In this document: piece by piece, positions 23,900 through 31,797 of the stretch
Layout of the letters: each line of letters opens with the position of its first letter
How positions within the stretch are numbered: the first letter of the stretch is position 1
Virus record (IMG/VR): IMGVR_UViG_3300044998_000075
Coordinates: 1-32,145 of that record
DNA length: 32,145 nucleotides
Source: a virus
Strand: one strand, 5' to 3'
Made by a program: the position numbers and the translations under genes
Notes under the pieces: generated by a model
The model's database searches: none
The model's input: only the letters and a program-made list of their open reading frames with translations
What the model was told of the DNA's origin: nothing

Positions 23900-26800
23900 A
23901 TGGTCAACCGCACACTGCAAGACGCCCTCGGCATGGCCGGCGGGCTGGATGAAACCTCGGCCCTGAGGGACGGCCCGCCCGTCCCGGGCCCCACCATCAC
24001 CGCCCCGGCCGTAAAGCCGGCAGCCGAAGGCCTCAGCGCAAAGCTGGTGAAAGCCGCCGTCAAGGCACGCGCTCTCCAAGGCTTCGAACGGGTGGCCGCC
24101 GGCGAGGAAGGCCCGCCGGCTCCAGTGCCCGACATGCAGGGCCAGCTGATCGCGCAGCAGGAAGCCGAGCAGAAGAAGGCCAACGAAACCGGCTTCCTGG
24201 ACGTGGTCCGCGAGGCGTCGCAGGACGACCGTGTGATGTCCATGCATATCCTGAACCAGCTGTTCGGGGAGAAGCCAGACGACGCCCCGGCGGGCTGGCG
24301 CTGGACGCTGGAAGTGCGCAACGAGGCCATGAAGGGCCTGCAGAGCGACGAGGAGCGGGAGCTGATGGACGAGTGGGGCCCGAAAGGTCCCGCCTACATC
24401 AACCGGGCCCGCGCCATCATCGAGATGCAGCGCGCGCAGAACGAGGTCTACGGCCGCGCCGGTGGCATCGCCACGTTCTTCGGAACCCTTGCGGCCGGCT
24501 CGATGGACCTCCCGAGCTGGGTCGCCGGCCTCGGCCTGAACAAGCTGTTGCAGCTGGCCCGCGTGGGCTCCGGGGCGGCCATCCGGGCCGGCAAGGCTGC
24601 GTCGGCCGTGCGTCGGAACGTGGCCGAGAACGTGCTGTCGGAAGTCGGCATCGAGCTTGCTAACGACTACTTCGGCCGCGTCTCCCAGGCCGAGGATTAC
24701 GCGATGGCTACCCTCGGCGCGGCCGGCTTGACGGCGGTGACCTCTCGTGGGGTCTGGCGTGCGGCCCAAGAGCAGGCTGCCCTGAACCTGGTGCGCAAAA
24801 TCTACGAGGAGCGGTTTGTCGCGCCGAACGCCGAGAAGATGACGCCGGAGCAGCGGCAGGCCACCGAGATCGCCATGATCGAGACGGCCAAGAAGCCGAT
24901 GGACGGGCGCGTCCAGGTCATCCCTGAAGACGTAAGGGCGGAGTTGGACAAAATCGACAACAGGTTGCCCGAAGTCCAAGAGGTCAAGATGACCGCGGAG
25001 GAGTTCGACAAGCTGTTCCCCGAGGCGGCCAAGACCCCGGAGGCCCCGCCAAAGGCCACGGAGTCCGCCACGCCGGCGGCAGGCAAGGCCGCGGATACTC
25101 CGCTCCCGAAGATCGAGGCGGACAAAGTCCCGGTTGGCATCTCCACGGAGGCTCAGTACATCAAGGAGCTGACGGCCCGCGTTAGCCGCCTCCTGAAGGC
25201 CCACGAGGCCGGGGACACCAGCAGGACCCGCGCCGAGCTGGAGCCGCTGATGAACCACCCGGACTTCATGCTTGACGATGCGCCTCCGCCGGTAGCACAG
25301 GCCGCCTACCGACTGTGGGCCGAAGCCGAAGACCCGGGAGTGCGGGAGCAGCCCGGCTTTCGTGACGGCACGTTCAACGGTCGGGTCGTCAGAGCCTTCA
25401 TGCGCGCCGCTACTGACGAGGAGGCGCTGCGGTGGGCGCGGGACCAGGGCGATGAAAACATGGCCGCCGTGCCGAACGCCCGGGACTGGGAAACCACCAC
25501 CCTCCGTACCCTGCTCACGGAGTACTCGCAGTCCAACAACCCGTTTGACCTCGGGCACAGGCAGGTCGCCAAGTACCTGCTGAACAAGCTCAAGGACGAC
25601 CCGATCCTGGACAACGTGACCGTGATGCTCCGGGGCCCGGACGCTTCGGGCAAGCTGTCCCGTGGCGCCGCAGACTTGTCCGGGCGACTGCAGACGCCGC
25701 TTCGCAAGTTTGACACTGGGAGCGGGAACACGCTCAGGGATTCCATCAACGCCGCCGGCGGGTGGGAATACCACACGATCCTGCACGAATCCCTGCACAT
25801 GATCACCCAGCCGAAGATCGAGCTGTTCCTCAAGGACCCGATGAAGCTGGACCCCACGCTACGCGGGGCGTTGCAGGTGGCGCAAGACGCGCTCGAAAGG
25901 GTGCGCGCCCAAGTTGAACGCGACAAGGCCAACGGGCTCGACGTGGACTTCCGGGTGGAATACGGCACCACAAACCTCCACGAGTTCTTCTCGATGTTCG
26001 TGGACAGCCCGAAGTTCCAAAGGTACCTGGCGAAGGTACCGGCCGCCAGCAGCTTCGGGGGCCGCCTGACCTCCGCGTGGCACGAAGTCATGCGTGCGGT
26101 CAAGGCGATGCTCAAGATCGAAGACGCGCACAAGACCGCCTTTGACGAAATCGCGTGGTCGCTGGAAGTCATGCTCGACCGGCGTGGCGGCGGGGTCAAG
26201 ATGACTGACGGCACGCCTGTGATCGGCTGGTCCGGGGCGACCCTCCACAACCGGCAGGTGCCGGTGGCGGCCACTCCGCGTGGAGGCGCAGCCTCCCTGT
26301 CGGCGCTCGGAAGCGCTCCTGCCCCGCAGTCCATCAACCCGATGCAGGCCTTGCAGACGAACCGGCGGCTCTCGGCTCGCATGTACCAGCACGCCAGGGA
26401 CTTCCTCAAGGCGCACCCCATCGACCAGAGCAAGCTGCAGGTTGCCACCAAGTTCATCGGCAGTATGTCCGACGCGCTCGTCATGGCTGCCAGCAAGAAC
26501 CCGATCATGCAGATGATCGCTTCGCTGGTGACGGAGTCTACGACCGGCGCTGCCGGCCGGCTGGTGAACGTGGCGATCCGCAAGGAGAACCTGAACACGA
26601 AGCTGACCGGCGACGGTGTGCTGGACTACCACTCCGCCTACGACTCCTGGGGCAAGCGCAACGGGCGCAGTCTGATTGACGACCTGTGGAAGGGCGAGAA
26701 GCGCCGGGAGTTCGACCGCCTGGTGTACCTGGAGATTCTGTCCCGGGGCAAAGACGGCATCCCGCCTGCGACCGACCCGGATGTCCAGCGCGCGGCAACG

Positions 26801-28759
26801 GCCCTGGAGGGCGTCTTCGACCGTTCGCGGGTTGCGCAGCAGGAGGCGGGCACGCTGGGTGCGGACGCCCTTGGCAACACCTCCCGAGGCTACATCCCGC
26901 AGGCCCTGGACGGACGCAAGCTGGCCGGCCTGGACCGGGCTGAGATCGCCGCCTTGGAGGACGTGCTGGCCCAGCACTGGCACGACGTGCTGGACTGGGA
27001 CATCGACTTCGCCCGCCAGTTCTCCTCGTTCTACATCAACCGCGCCCGCGAGCGCGCGATGGGTACCCGCGGAGTGGAGATCGCGCCCCAGGCCGGGAAC
27101 TCCGCTGACATCATCCGGCAGATGCTGGAGGAGATGCGGGACGCCGGCGGGCTGGGCTTCGCTCCTGACGAGGCCCTGCAGAAGCTGGCCCGCGCCAGCA
27201 AGTTCGGAGTCGGCCACACCCGCAAGCGCCTTGACGTGGACATGACCGCCAAGCTGCCGAACGGCAAGATCGTCCTGGACTACTACGACGACGACGCCCT
27301 GGGCCTGGCCCGGAGGTACGTCAACCGCACCAGCGGGATCGTGGCCCTGACGGAAGCCGGCATCCACGGGCCGACTGGCGTGCGGCACCTGCGCCGCGTC
27401 CTGACGGAGCCCGCGGAGAAGGCGGAGGAAACGCCCACGCTCGCAGAGCTGGAGGCGTTCGACCGCGTCACCAGCGAAATCCTCGGCGAGCCCGTGCACG
27501 GGGAAGTCGTTGCGAAGTCCGCCACGGCCCTGCGGCTGTTCACCGGCCTCGTGCGTCTCGGCGGGATGGGCTTCACCCAGGCGGCCGAAACTGTCCAGCT
27601 CGCCCACCATCTCGGTATGGGATCCCTGCTTCGCGGGGTCGCCATGCTCCCGAAGATGATGGGGGAGGTTGGGCGGATCGCCAAAGGCAAGCCGCGCACC
27701 CGGCACATCCTGACCGACATCGAGAAGTGGGGCGGGGACATCGGCATGGACATGCACAAGATGATCTTCCCGCTGGACCCGCCGGACTCGCGCATCGCCA
27801 CCTACGGCCATGATCCGGGCCTGGTGTCCCGGCTGCTGACCGGGGCGAACTACATCCAGGCCAAGGTGTCGCTGTTCCGGGCGATCCGCGCCGCCCAGCA
27901 CCGCATGGTGGCGGAGCAGATCGTGATGCGCGCGGCGCGCATGATCCGGGACGCCGAGCTGACCCCGGACGGCGTGGTCTTCAAGGACGCCTCCAACCTG
28001 AAGGCCCTGCAGGACATGGGCTTCACGGACGAAGTCATCGCGGCCGTCAAGGTTGACCTCGACAAGGTCGCCGCCTGGGACCGCAACGGGGACCTGGTGG
28101 CCTTCGACATCACGAAGCTGAGCAACCCGCTGACCGCGGAGGCTATCGTGCAGGCCGTGCACCGGGGCGTGGGGCAGATCATCCAGGGCACCTTCATAGG
28201 CGAGCGAACGAAGTGGATGCACAACGACTACTTCAAGCTGATCGCCCAGCTTCGGGTGTTCGGCATCACCGCTGCCGAGAAGCAGTGGGCCCGCACCCGG
28301 ATGCGCGAAGGCGGCGGGGTGCGGGGCTACGCCTACGCGGCCGGCATCCTGCTGGCGCAGGCGGCGATGGTACTTCCGATCCACCTGGCGCGGGTGCACC
28401 TGGCGGCCATCGGCCGTGAGGACCAGGACGAGTACCTGGAGAAGCACTTGTCGCCTGAAGCGCTGGCCCGCGCCACCATGAACTACGCCTCCGTGTCCGG
28501 CTTGCTAGGGGACTTCCTCGACATCGTCGGGGGCCTGAGCGGCGGGTGGGCGAAGCAGGCCGGGGTCGCCGGAGACCTCGTCGGCGGCCGACAAGGTCCG
28601 CAGTCCTCCAGCGTCACCGGAGCCATCCCGGCTCTGGGCCTGGTGGACAGCCTCGGGCGCGCCGCCACGGGGAACAGCACCCTGTACAACGCGCTGCGCA
28701 GCCTCCCGTTCTCGAACCTTCCGATGGTCATCCCCATCATCAACCTGACCAAGGAGTGA
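23900..28759 (+). CDS. Large internal virion/ejection protein, T7 gp16-like, with HExxH metallopeptidase-like domain
   Basis: At 1619 aa it is longer than T7 gp16 (1318). Position after the gp15-like gene, size, a helical Ala-rich build and hydrophobic stretches near residues 188-215 and 1476-1500 mark it as the ejection protein that reaches the inner membrane. The N-terminus does not show the transglycosylase pattern of T7 gp16. Instead residues 629-633 read HESLH in a TILHESLHMI helix, with Glu695 in TNLHEFFSMF 62 residues on. This is a zinc-binding HExxH...E layout like the metallopeptidase-like domains of large phage polyvalent proteins. Residues 350-420 form a low-complexity linker rich in Pro, Ala and Lys. 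GAGAGGAA (23889-23896) precedes the ATG. Confidence 0.85.
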   Translation: MVNRTLQDALGMAGGLDETSALRDGPPVPGPTITAPAVKPAAEGLSAKLVKAAVKARALQGFERVAAGEEGPPAPVPDMQGQLIAQQEAEQKKANETGFLDVVREASQDDRVMSMHILNQLFGEKPDDAPAGWRWTLEVRNEAMKGLQSDEERELMDEWGPKGPAYINRARAIIEMQRAQNEVYGRAGGIATFFGTLAAGSMDLPSWVAGLGLNKLLQLARVGSGAAIRAGKAASAVRRNVAENVLSEVGIELANDYFGRVSQAEDYAMATLGAAGLTAVTSRGVWRAAQEQAALNLVRKIYEERFVAPNAEKMTPEQRQATEIAMIETAKKPMDGRVQVIPEDVRAELDKIDNRLPEVQEVKMTAEEFDKLFPEAAKTPEAPPKATESATPAAGKAADTPLPKIEADKVPVGISTEAQYIKELTARVSRLLKAHEAGDTSRTRAELEPLMNHPDFMLDDAPPPVAQAAYRLWAEAEDPGVREQPGFRDGTFNGRVVRAFMRAATDEEALRWARDQGDENMAAVPNARDWETTTLRTLLTEYSQSNNPFDLGHRQVAKYLLNKLKDDPILDNVTVMLRGPDASGKLSRGAADLSGRLQTPLRKFDTGSGNTLRDSINAAGGWEYHTILHESLHMITQPKIELFLKDPMKLDPTLRGALQVAQDALERVRAQVERDKANGLDVDFRVEYGTTNLHEFFSMFVDSPKFQRYLAKVPAASSFGGRLTSAWHEVMRAVKAMLKIEDAHKTAFDEIAWSLEVMLDRRGGGVKMTDGTPVIGWSGATLHNRQVPVAATPRGGAASLSALGSAPAPQSINPMQALQTNRRLSARMYQHARDFLKAHPIDQSKLQVATKFIGSMSDALVMAASKNPIMQMIASLVTESTTGAAGRLVNVAIRKENLNTKLTGDGVLDYHSAYDSWGKRNGRSLIDDLWKGEKRREFDRLVYLEILSRGKDGIPPATDPDVQRAATALEGVFDRSRVAQQEAGTLGADALGNTSRGYIPQALDGRKLAGLDRAEIAALEDVLAQHWHDVLDWDIDFARQFSSFYINRARERAMGTRGVEIAPQAGNSADIIRQMLEEMRDAGGLGFAPDEALQKLARASKFGVGHTRKRLDVDMTAKLPNGKIVLDYYDDDALGLARRYVNRTSGIVALTEAGIHGPTGVRHLRRVLTEPAEKAEETPTLAELEAFDRVTSEILGEPVHGEVVAKSATALRLFTGLVRLGGMGFTQAAETVQLAHHLGMGSLLRGVAMLPKMMGEVGRIAKGKPRTRHILTDIEKWGGDIGMDMHKMIFPLDPPDSRIATYGHDPGLVSRLLTGANYIQAKVSLFRAIRAAQHRMVAEQIVMRAARMIRDAELTPDGVVFKDASNLKALQDMGFTDEVIAAVKVDLDKVAAWDRNGDLVAFDITKLSNPLTAEAIVQAVHRGVGQIIQGTFIGERTKWMHNDYFKLIAQLRVFGITAAEKQWARTRMREGGGVRGYAYAAGILLAQAAMVLPIHLARVHLAAIGREDQDEYLEKHLSPEALARATMNYASVSGLLGDFLDIVGGLSGGWAKQAGVAGDLVGGRQGPQSSSVTGAIPALGLVDSLGRAATGNSTLYNALRSLPFSNLPMVIPIINLTKE

Positions 28760-28780
28760 GCAGTGTAGGGGCCGGTTCTT

Positions 28781-28796
28781 CGGTCCCTATACTGGC
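28781..28796 (+). promoter_or_regulatory. Putative phage RNA polymerase promoter 3 (lysis/packaging)
   Basis: CGGTCCCTATACTGGC is the third copy of the element. It lies in the 77-base gap between the gp16-like gene and the holin, where T7 has phi17. The rest of the gap (28760-28780 and 28797-28836) holds no other clear signal except GGAG near 28822, the likely holin ribosome site. Confidence 0.75.
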
Positions 28797-28836
28797 TTAC
28801 CCAACCTTCCCACAACTGATTCGGAGCCCCCTTTCC

Positions 28837-29040
28837 ATGAAAGACCAAGCTGCTGACCTCGCCGTCAAGGCCAGCGTACCCGCCGGTGTGTCCGGCCTAA
28901 CTGTGCTGGGGGTTTCCCTGCCTGACTGGGTACTGCTTCTGACCACACTCTACACGGTGCTGGCCTTGTGGGCGCTCATCAGGGACAAGTACATCGCTCG
29001 TTGGAAGGAGCGCAGGGATGCAAAAGACCGCAACCACTGA
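28837..29040 (+). CDS. Holin, T7 gp17.5-like
   Basis: This 67-aa protein is the same length as T7 gp17.5. It has one clear membrane helix (about residues 30-48, WVLLLTTLYTVLALWALI), preceded by a mildly hydrophobic VSGLTVLGVSL segment and followed by a basic tail (ARWKERRDAKDRNH), the build of small class II/III holins. It would form the inner-membrane lesion that times lysis and release or activate the SAR endolysin at the window's right end. It is the first gene behind promoter 3 and overlaps the small terminase gene by 23 bases. Confidence 0.87.
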   Translation: MKDQAADLAVKASVPAGVSGLTVLGVSLPDWVLLLTTLYTVLALWALIRDKYIARWKERRDAKDRNH

Positions 29041-29314
29041 CGACCTCTCTACAGTCCACAAGCTGCTGACTGACTGGTGCATTCGCCTTCTCAACGGTCA
29101 ACTGACTCGGCCCGTGACGGATTCCGAGGGCAACGTGACCGAGGTTGTCGTGCACCCCACCGCGTCGGACCTGGCTGTGATCCGTGCCTTCCTCAAGGAC
29201 AACAACATCACGGCCTCGCCTGGCAGCGGCAACCCGCTGGCCGAGCTGGAGCGCGCGCTCTCCGCGCAGTCTCGCGCCGCCCTGCAGTTCGACCCTGAAG
29301 TGGGTCTCCAGTAA
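29018..29314 (+). CDS. Terminase small subunit, T7 gp18-like
   Basis: This 98-aa protein (T7 gp18: 89) has an N-terminal helix followed by VVVHPTASDLAVIRAFLKDNNIT, a pattern repeated across podoviral small terminases. It recognises the concatemer for packaging. The ATG at 29018 lies inside the holin 3' end (GGAG upstream), and the TAA overlaps the large terminase ATG by one base. Confidence 0.88.
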   Translation: MQKTATTDDLSTVHKLLTDWCIRLLNGQLTRPVTDSEGNVTEVVVHPTASDLAVIRAFLKDNNITASPGSGNPLAELERALSAQSRAALQFDPEVGLQ

Positions 29315-31101
29315 TGGAGACCCCGGTCGCTGCAGCGGTGCGCGAGCTGAAGCGGCGCACGCTGGCAAAGCACTACCCCAAGTTCATCCCGTTCCTCGTG
29401 GACGGGATGCGTTTCCTCGGGTTCAATACCAGCGACCTCCAGAAGGACATCGCGGACTTCCTGGAGAACGGGCCGGACAGCCTGCTGATCCAGGCGCAAC
29501 GTGGACAGGCCAAGACCACCATCGTGGCCCTGTTCTCGGTGTGGACCCTGATTCACCACCCGAACGCCCGTATCATCATCACGTCCGCCGGCGCGACCCA
29601 GGCCACCGAAATCAGCACGCTCATCGTGCGCATCATCATGCGGTGGGACATCCTGGAGTGCCTGCGACCGGACCCGATGGCGGGCGACAAGACCTCGGTC
29701 GAGCACTTCGACGTTCACCACTCCCTGAAGGGCGTGGACCGTTCGCCCTCCGTGGCCTGCTTCGGCATCGGGGCCAACATGCAGGGCAAGCGAGCGGACC
29801 TGCTGATCGCCGACGACGTGGAGTCCTCCAAGAACTCCCGCACGGCGGTGCAGCGGGCGCAGCTCGTGCACCAGACCCTGGACTTCGCCTCGATCCTCAT
29901 GGGCCGGGAGAACCTGCGCCCGAGGGTCATCTGGCTTGGCACCCCGCAGAGCACAGACAGCATCTACAACGGCCTGCCCGGCAAGGGCGTGACCGTGCGT
30001 GTCTGGCCTGGGCGGTACCCAACTCCGGAGCAGCTGCCGAACTACGGGCCGTTTCTGGCCCCGTACATCCGGGAGCGTCTGGAGAAAGACCCCAGCCTGC
30101 AAACTGGCGGCGGGCCCCTGGGCGACCTGGGGCAGCCAACCGACCCGTCGTACCTCGGCGAGCACGTTCTCCAGCGCAAGGCCCTCGAACAGGGCATGGC
30201 GTACTTCGAGCTGCAGCACATGCTCAGCACGAAGCTCTCGGACGCAGCCAAGTACCCGCTGAAGACCAACCGCCTCCTGGTCATGCGCCTCAACAAGACG
30301 CGCATGGTGCCCCTCTCGGTGATCCCGAGCGTGGACGTGACCGGCCTGCGGCAGTATCAGCACGGGGACCACACGTTCTTCGTGAACACCCCGATCCCGT
30401 CTGACGTTGCACTTGGCCGAATCGAATCCTTGCACATGTACGTGGACCCGGCGCCCGGCGGCGCCAACGGCGACGAGACCGGGTACTGCGTCAGTGGCGT
30501 GATGAACGGCAACCTCTACCTGTTCGATGTCGGCGGCATCCCCGGAGGCTACGAGCTGGACAAGATGGAGCGCCTGGCGCAGATCGCCGCGGAGTGGGAG
30601 GTCAACGGCGTTACGGTCGAGAAGAACATGGGCTACGGTGCGTTCACCGTCGTGTGGCTGCCCGTGCTCCGGCGCATCGCGCCAAAGGCCACCGTGCTGC
30701 CGGACGACCTGGTGACCGGCCAGAAGGAGACGCGCATCGCGTCCGTGCTGGAGCCGATCCTCGGTCGTGGTAGTCTCATAATCAACGAAGACGTGATCGA
30801 GAGCGATTGGGCCACCGCTCAACGGTACGCCAGCCATCACGCCGTGACGTACACGTTCTTCCACCAACTCGCCAAGCTGACCCGGGACCGGAACTCCCTG
30901 ATGCACGACGACCGTCTGGACGCCGTGAGCGGGGCTGCGCGGTTCTGGCAGAAGCATCTGGCCGCCGACCAGGAGCGCGCGAACGCAGAAGCGGAGCGTG
31001 CAGCCTACCGGCGCCTGACTGAGGACCCGCTTGGGTACAAGAAGCACCGGCCGCCGACGATGCGGATGTCGATTCTTCAACGGAGGCTCGGACGACGATG
31101 A
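29314..31101 (+). CDS. Terminase large subunit, T7 gp19-like
   Basis: This 595-aa protein (T7 gp19: 586) has a Walker A motif AQRGQAKTT (Lys67), Walker B LLIADDVES (Asp167-Asp168) and a C-terminal RNase H-like nuclease beginning at YVDPAPGG (Asp378), with later acidic residues including DDRLDAV near the end. It pumps DNA into the procapsid through the portal and cuts the concatemer. The family is secure from motif order and length. Confidence 0.97.
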   Translation: METPVAAAVRELKRRTLAKHYPKFIPFLVDGMRFLGFNTSDLQKDIADFLENGPDSLLIQAQRGQAKTTIVALFSVWTLIHHPNARIIITSAGATQATEISTLIVRIIMRWDILECLRPDPMAGDKTSVEHFDVHHSLKGVDRSPSVACFGIGANMQGKRADLLIADDVESSKNSRTAVQRAQLVHQTLDFASILMGRENLRPRVIWLGTPQSTDSIYNGLPGKGVTVRVWPGRYPTPEQLPNYGPFLAPYIRERLEKDPSLQTGGGPLGDLGQPTDPSYLGEHVLQRKALEQGMAYFELQHMLSTKLSDAAKYPLKTNRLLVMRLNKTRMVPLSVIPSVDVTGLRQYQHGDHTFFVNTPIPSDVALGRIESLHMYVDPAPGGANGDETGYCVSGVMNGNLYLFDVGGIPGGYELDKMERLAQIAAEWEVNGVTVEKNMGYGAFTVVWLPVLRRIAPKATVLPDDLVTGQKETRIASVLEPILGRGSLIINEDVIESDWATAQRYASHHAVTYTFFHQLAKLTRDRNSLMHDDRLDAVSGAARFWQKHLAADQERANAEAERAAYRRLTEDPLGYKKHRPPTMRMSILQRRLGRR

Positions 31102-31418
31102 CAGCAAAACCAGTCACCCCGGCCCGACTACGGGCCCGAGTGCGGAAGTACGCGCACCTGTTGGACCTGCCCCCGTTGGTGATCTACCCGAGCGTGCTGC
31201 ACCGTGCCTACGGCATGAGCTTCGTGAGCAGCGCCGGCGTTGTGGTGATCCTCATCGAGGACCGTACCCTGCTCGAAGACGAGTTCCTGGACCGTGTGGT
31301 CCTGCACGAACTGGCGCACGCAGAGTGCGCAAAGCGCTTCGGCTCCCTGCGACACGACGCGCGCTGGCGCGCTGTCTGCCGGCGGCTCTCGGCCGCCACC
31401 AACCTGAAGGTTACCTGA
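31098..31418 (+). CDS. SprT-like zinc metalloprotease (minigluzincin)
   Basis: This 106-aa protein contains VVLHELAHAECAKRFGSLRHDARWRAVCRRL. The HExxH helix has His70, Glu71 and His74, with a third ligand at His86, followed by Trp90. This spacing fits the SprT/Spartan-like family, whose eukaryotic members cut proteins off DNA. Only the protease core is present, without the zinc ribbon of longer relatives. It overlaps the terminase stop (ATGA), so it is expressed late with packaging genes. A role in clearing protein from packaging DNA or in maturation is speculation. Confidence 0.78.
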   Translation: MTAKPVTPARLRARVRKYAHLLDLPPLVIYPSVLHRAYGMSFVSSAGVVVILIEDRTLLEDEFLDRVVLHELAHAECAKRFGSLRHDARWRAVCRRLSAATNLKVT

Positions 31419-31612
31419 TGCGAATGGAAGACATGCCCACCCCGGGCTTCATCATCAACGGCTTCGCTCTCGTGCGCGAGGCCAAGAAGGCCATCGACTA
31501 CGCCAGCACTCAAGCTGACCTGACGCCTGATTCCACCTGTGGCAGTGACCTTCGGGCGTTCTTCTTGAAGTGCGCCAAGGCGTGCCCGAAACCCATCAAG
31601 GAGAAGAAATGA
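31418..31612 (+). CDS. Small hypothetical protein
   Basis: This 64-aa protein has no membrane helix. Two Cys residues (KCAKAC) lie near a basic C-terminus (PKPIKEKK), and another Cys lies mid-protein. Its ATG overlaps the protease stop by one base; an in-frame ATG at 31424 is an alternative start. Composition is close to that of its neighbours. Function unknown. Confidence 0.6.
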   Translation: MRMEDMPTPGFIINGFALVREAKKAIDYASTQADLTPDSTCGSDLRAFFLKCAKACPKPIKEKK

Positions 31613-31797
31613 GCACTCCCGACACCCTGCCCGCCGTTGCGGACCTCGCGCTGAGCAACCAGCTGCGCAAGATCGTGGCCCTCGCCATCGCCGAAGCGCA
31701 GCTGGAGAAGGACGTGTCCGGTACGCACACGAAGGCCACCAGCCTGGCTGCGTTCCTGACCGCCGCGTCCGCGGTCGTAGACGACATCATCTCGTGA
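31609..31797 (+). CDS. Small hypothetical protein upstream of the endolysin
   Basis: This 62-aa helical acidic protein has a mildly hydrophobic C-terminal half (SLAAFLTAASAVVDDIIS), too polar to be a convincing membrane segment. GGAGAAG lies just before the ATG, and the gene overlaps both neighbours (ATGA type). Being next to the endolysin might hint at a lysis role, but nothing in the sequence shows this. Confidence 0.62.
   Translation: MSTPDTLPAVADLALSNQLRKIVALAIAEAQLEKDVSGTHTKATSLAAFLTAASAVVDDIIS

Noticed and set aside
25859-28447. A long minus-strand open frame of 862 codons, plus other long minus-strand frames (such as 20847-22526 and 9138-10742)
   Set aside because: They lie wholly opposite well-supported plus-strand genes. 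Their open length is explained by high GC and third-position bias, and their translations are Leu/Arg/Gly/His-rich without motifs.
28770-28787. A possible hairpin in the gap before the holin (GGCCG / CGGTCC around TTCTT) as a terminator
   Set aside because: The stem is short and imperfect and is followed by the promoter core, not a T run.
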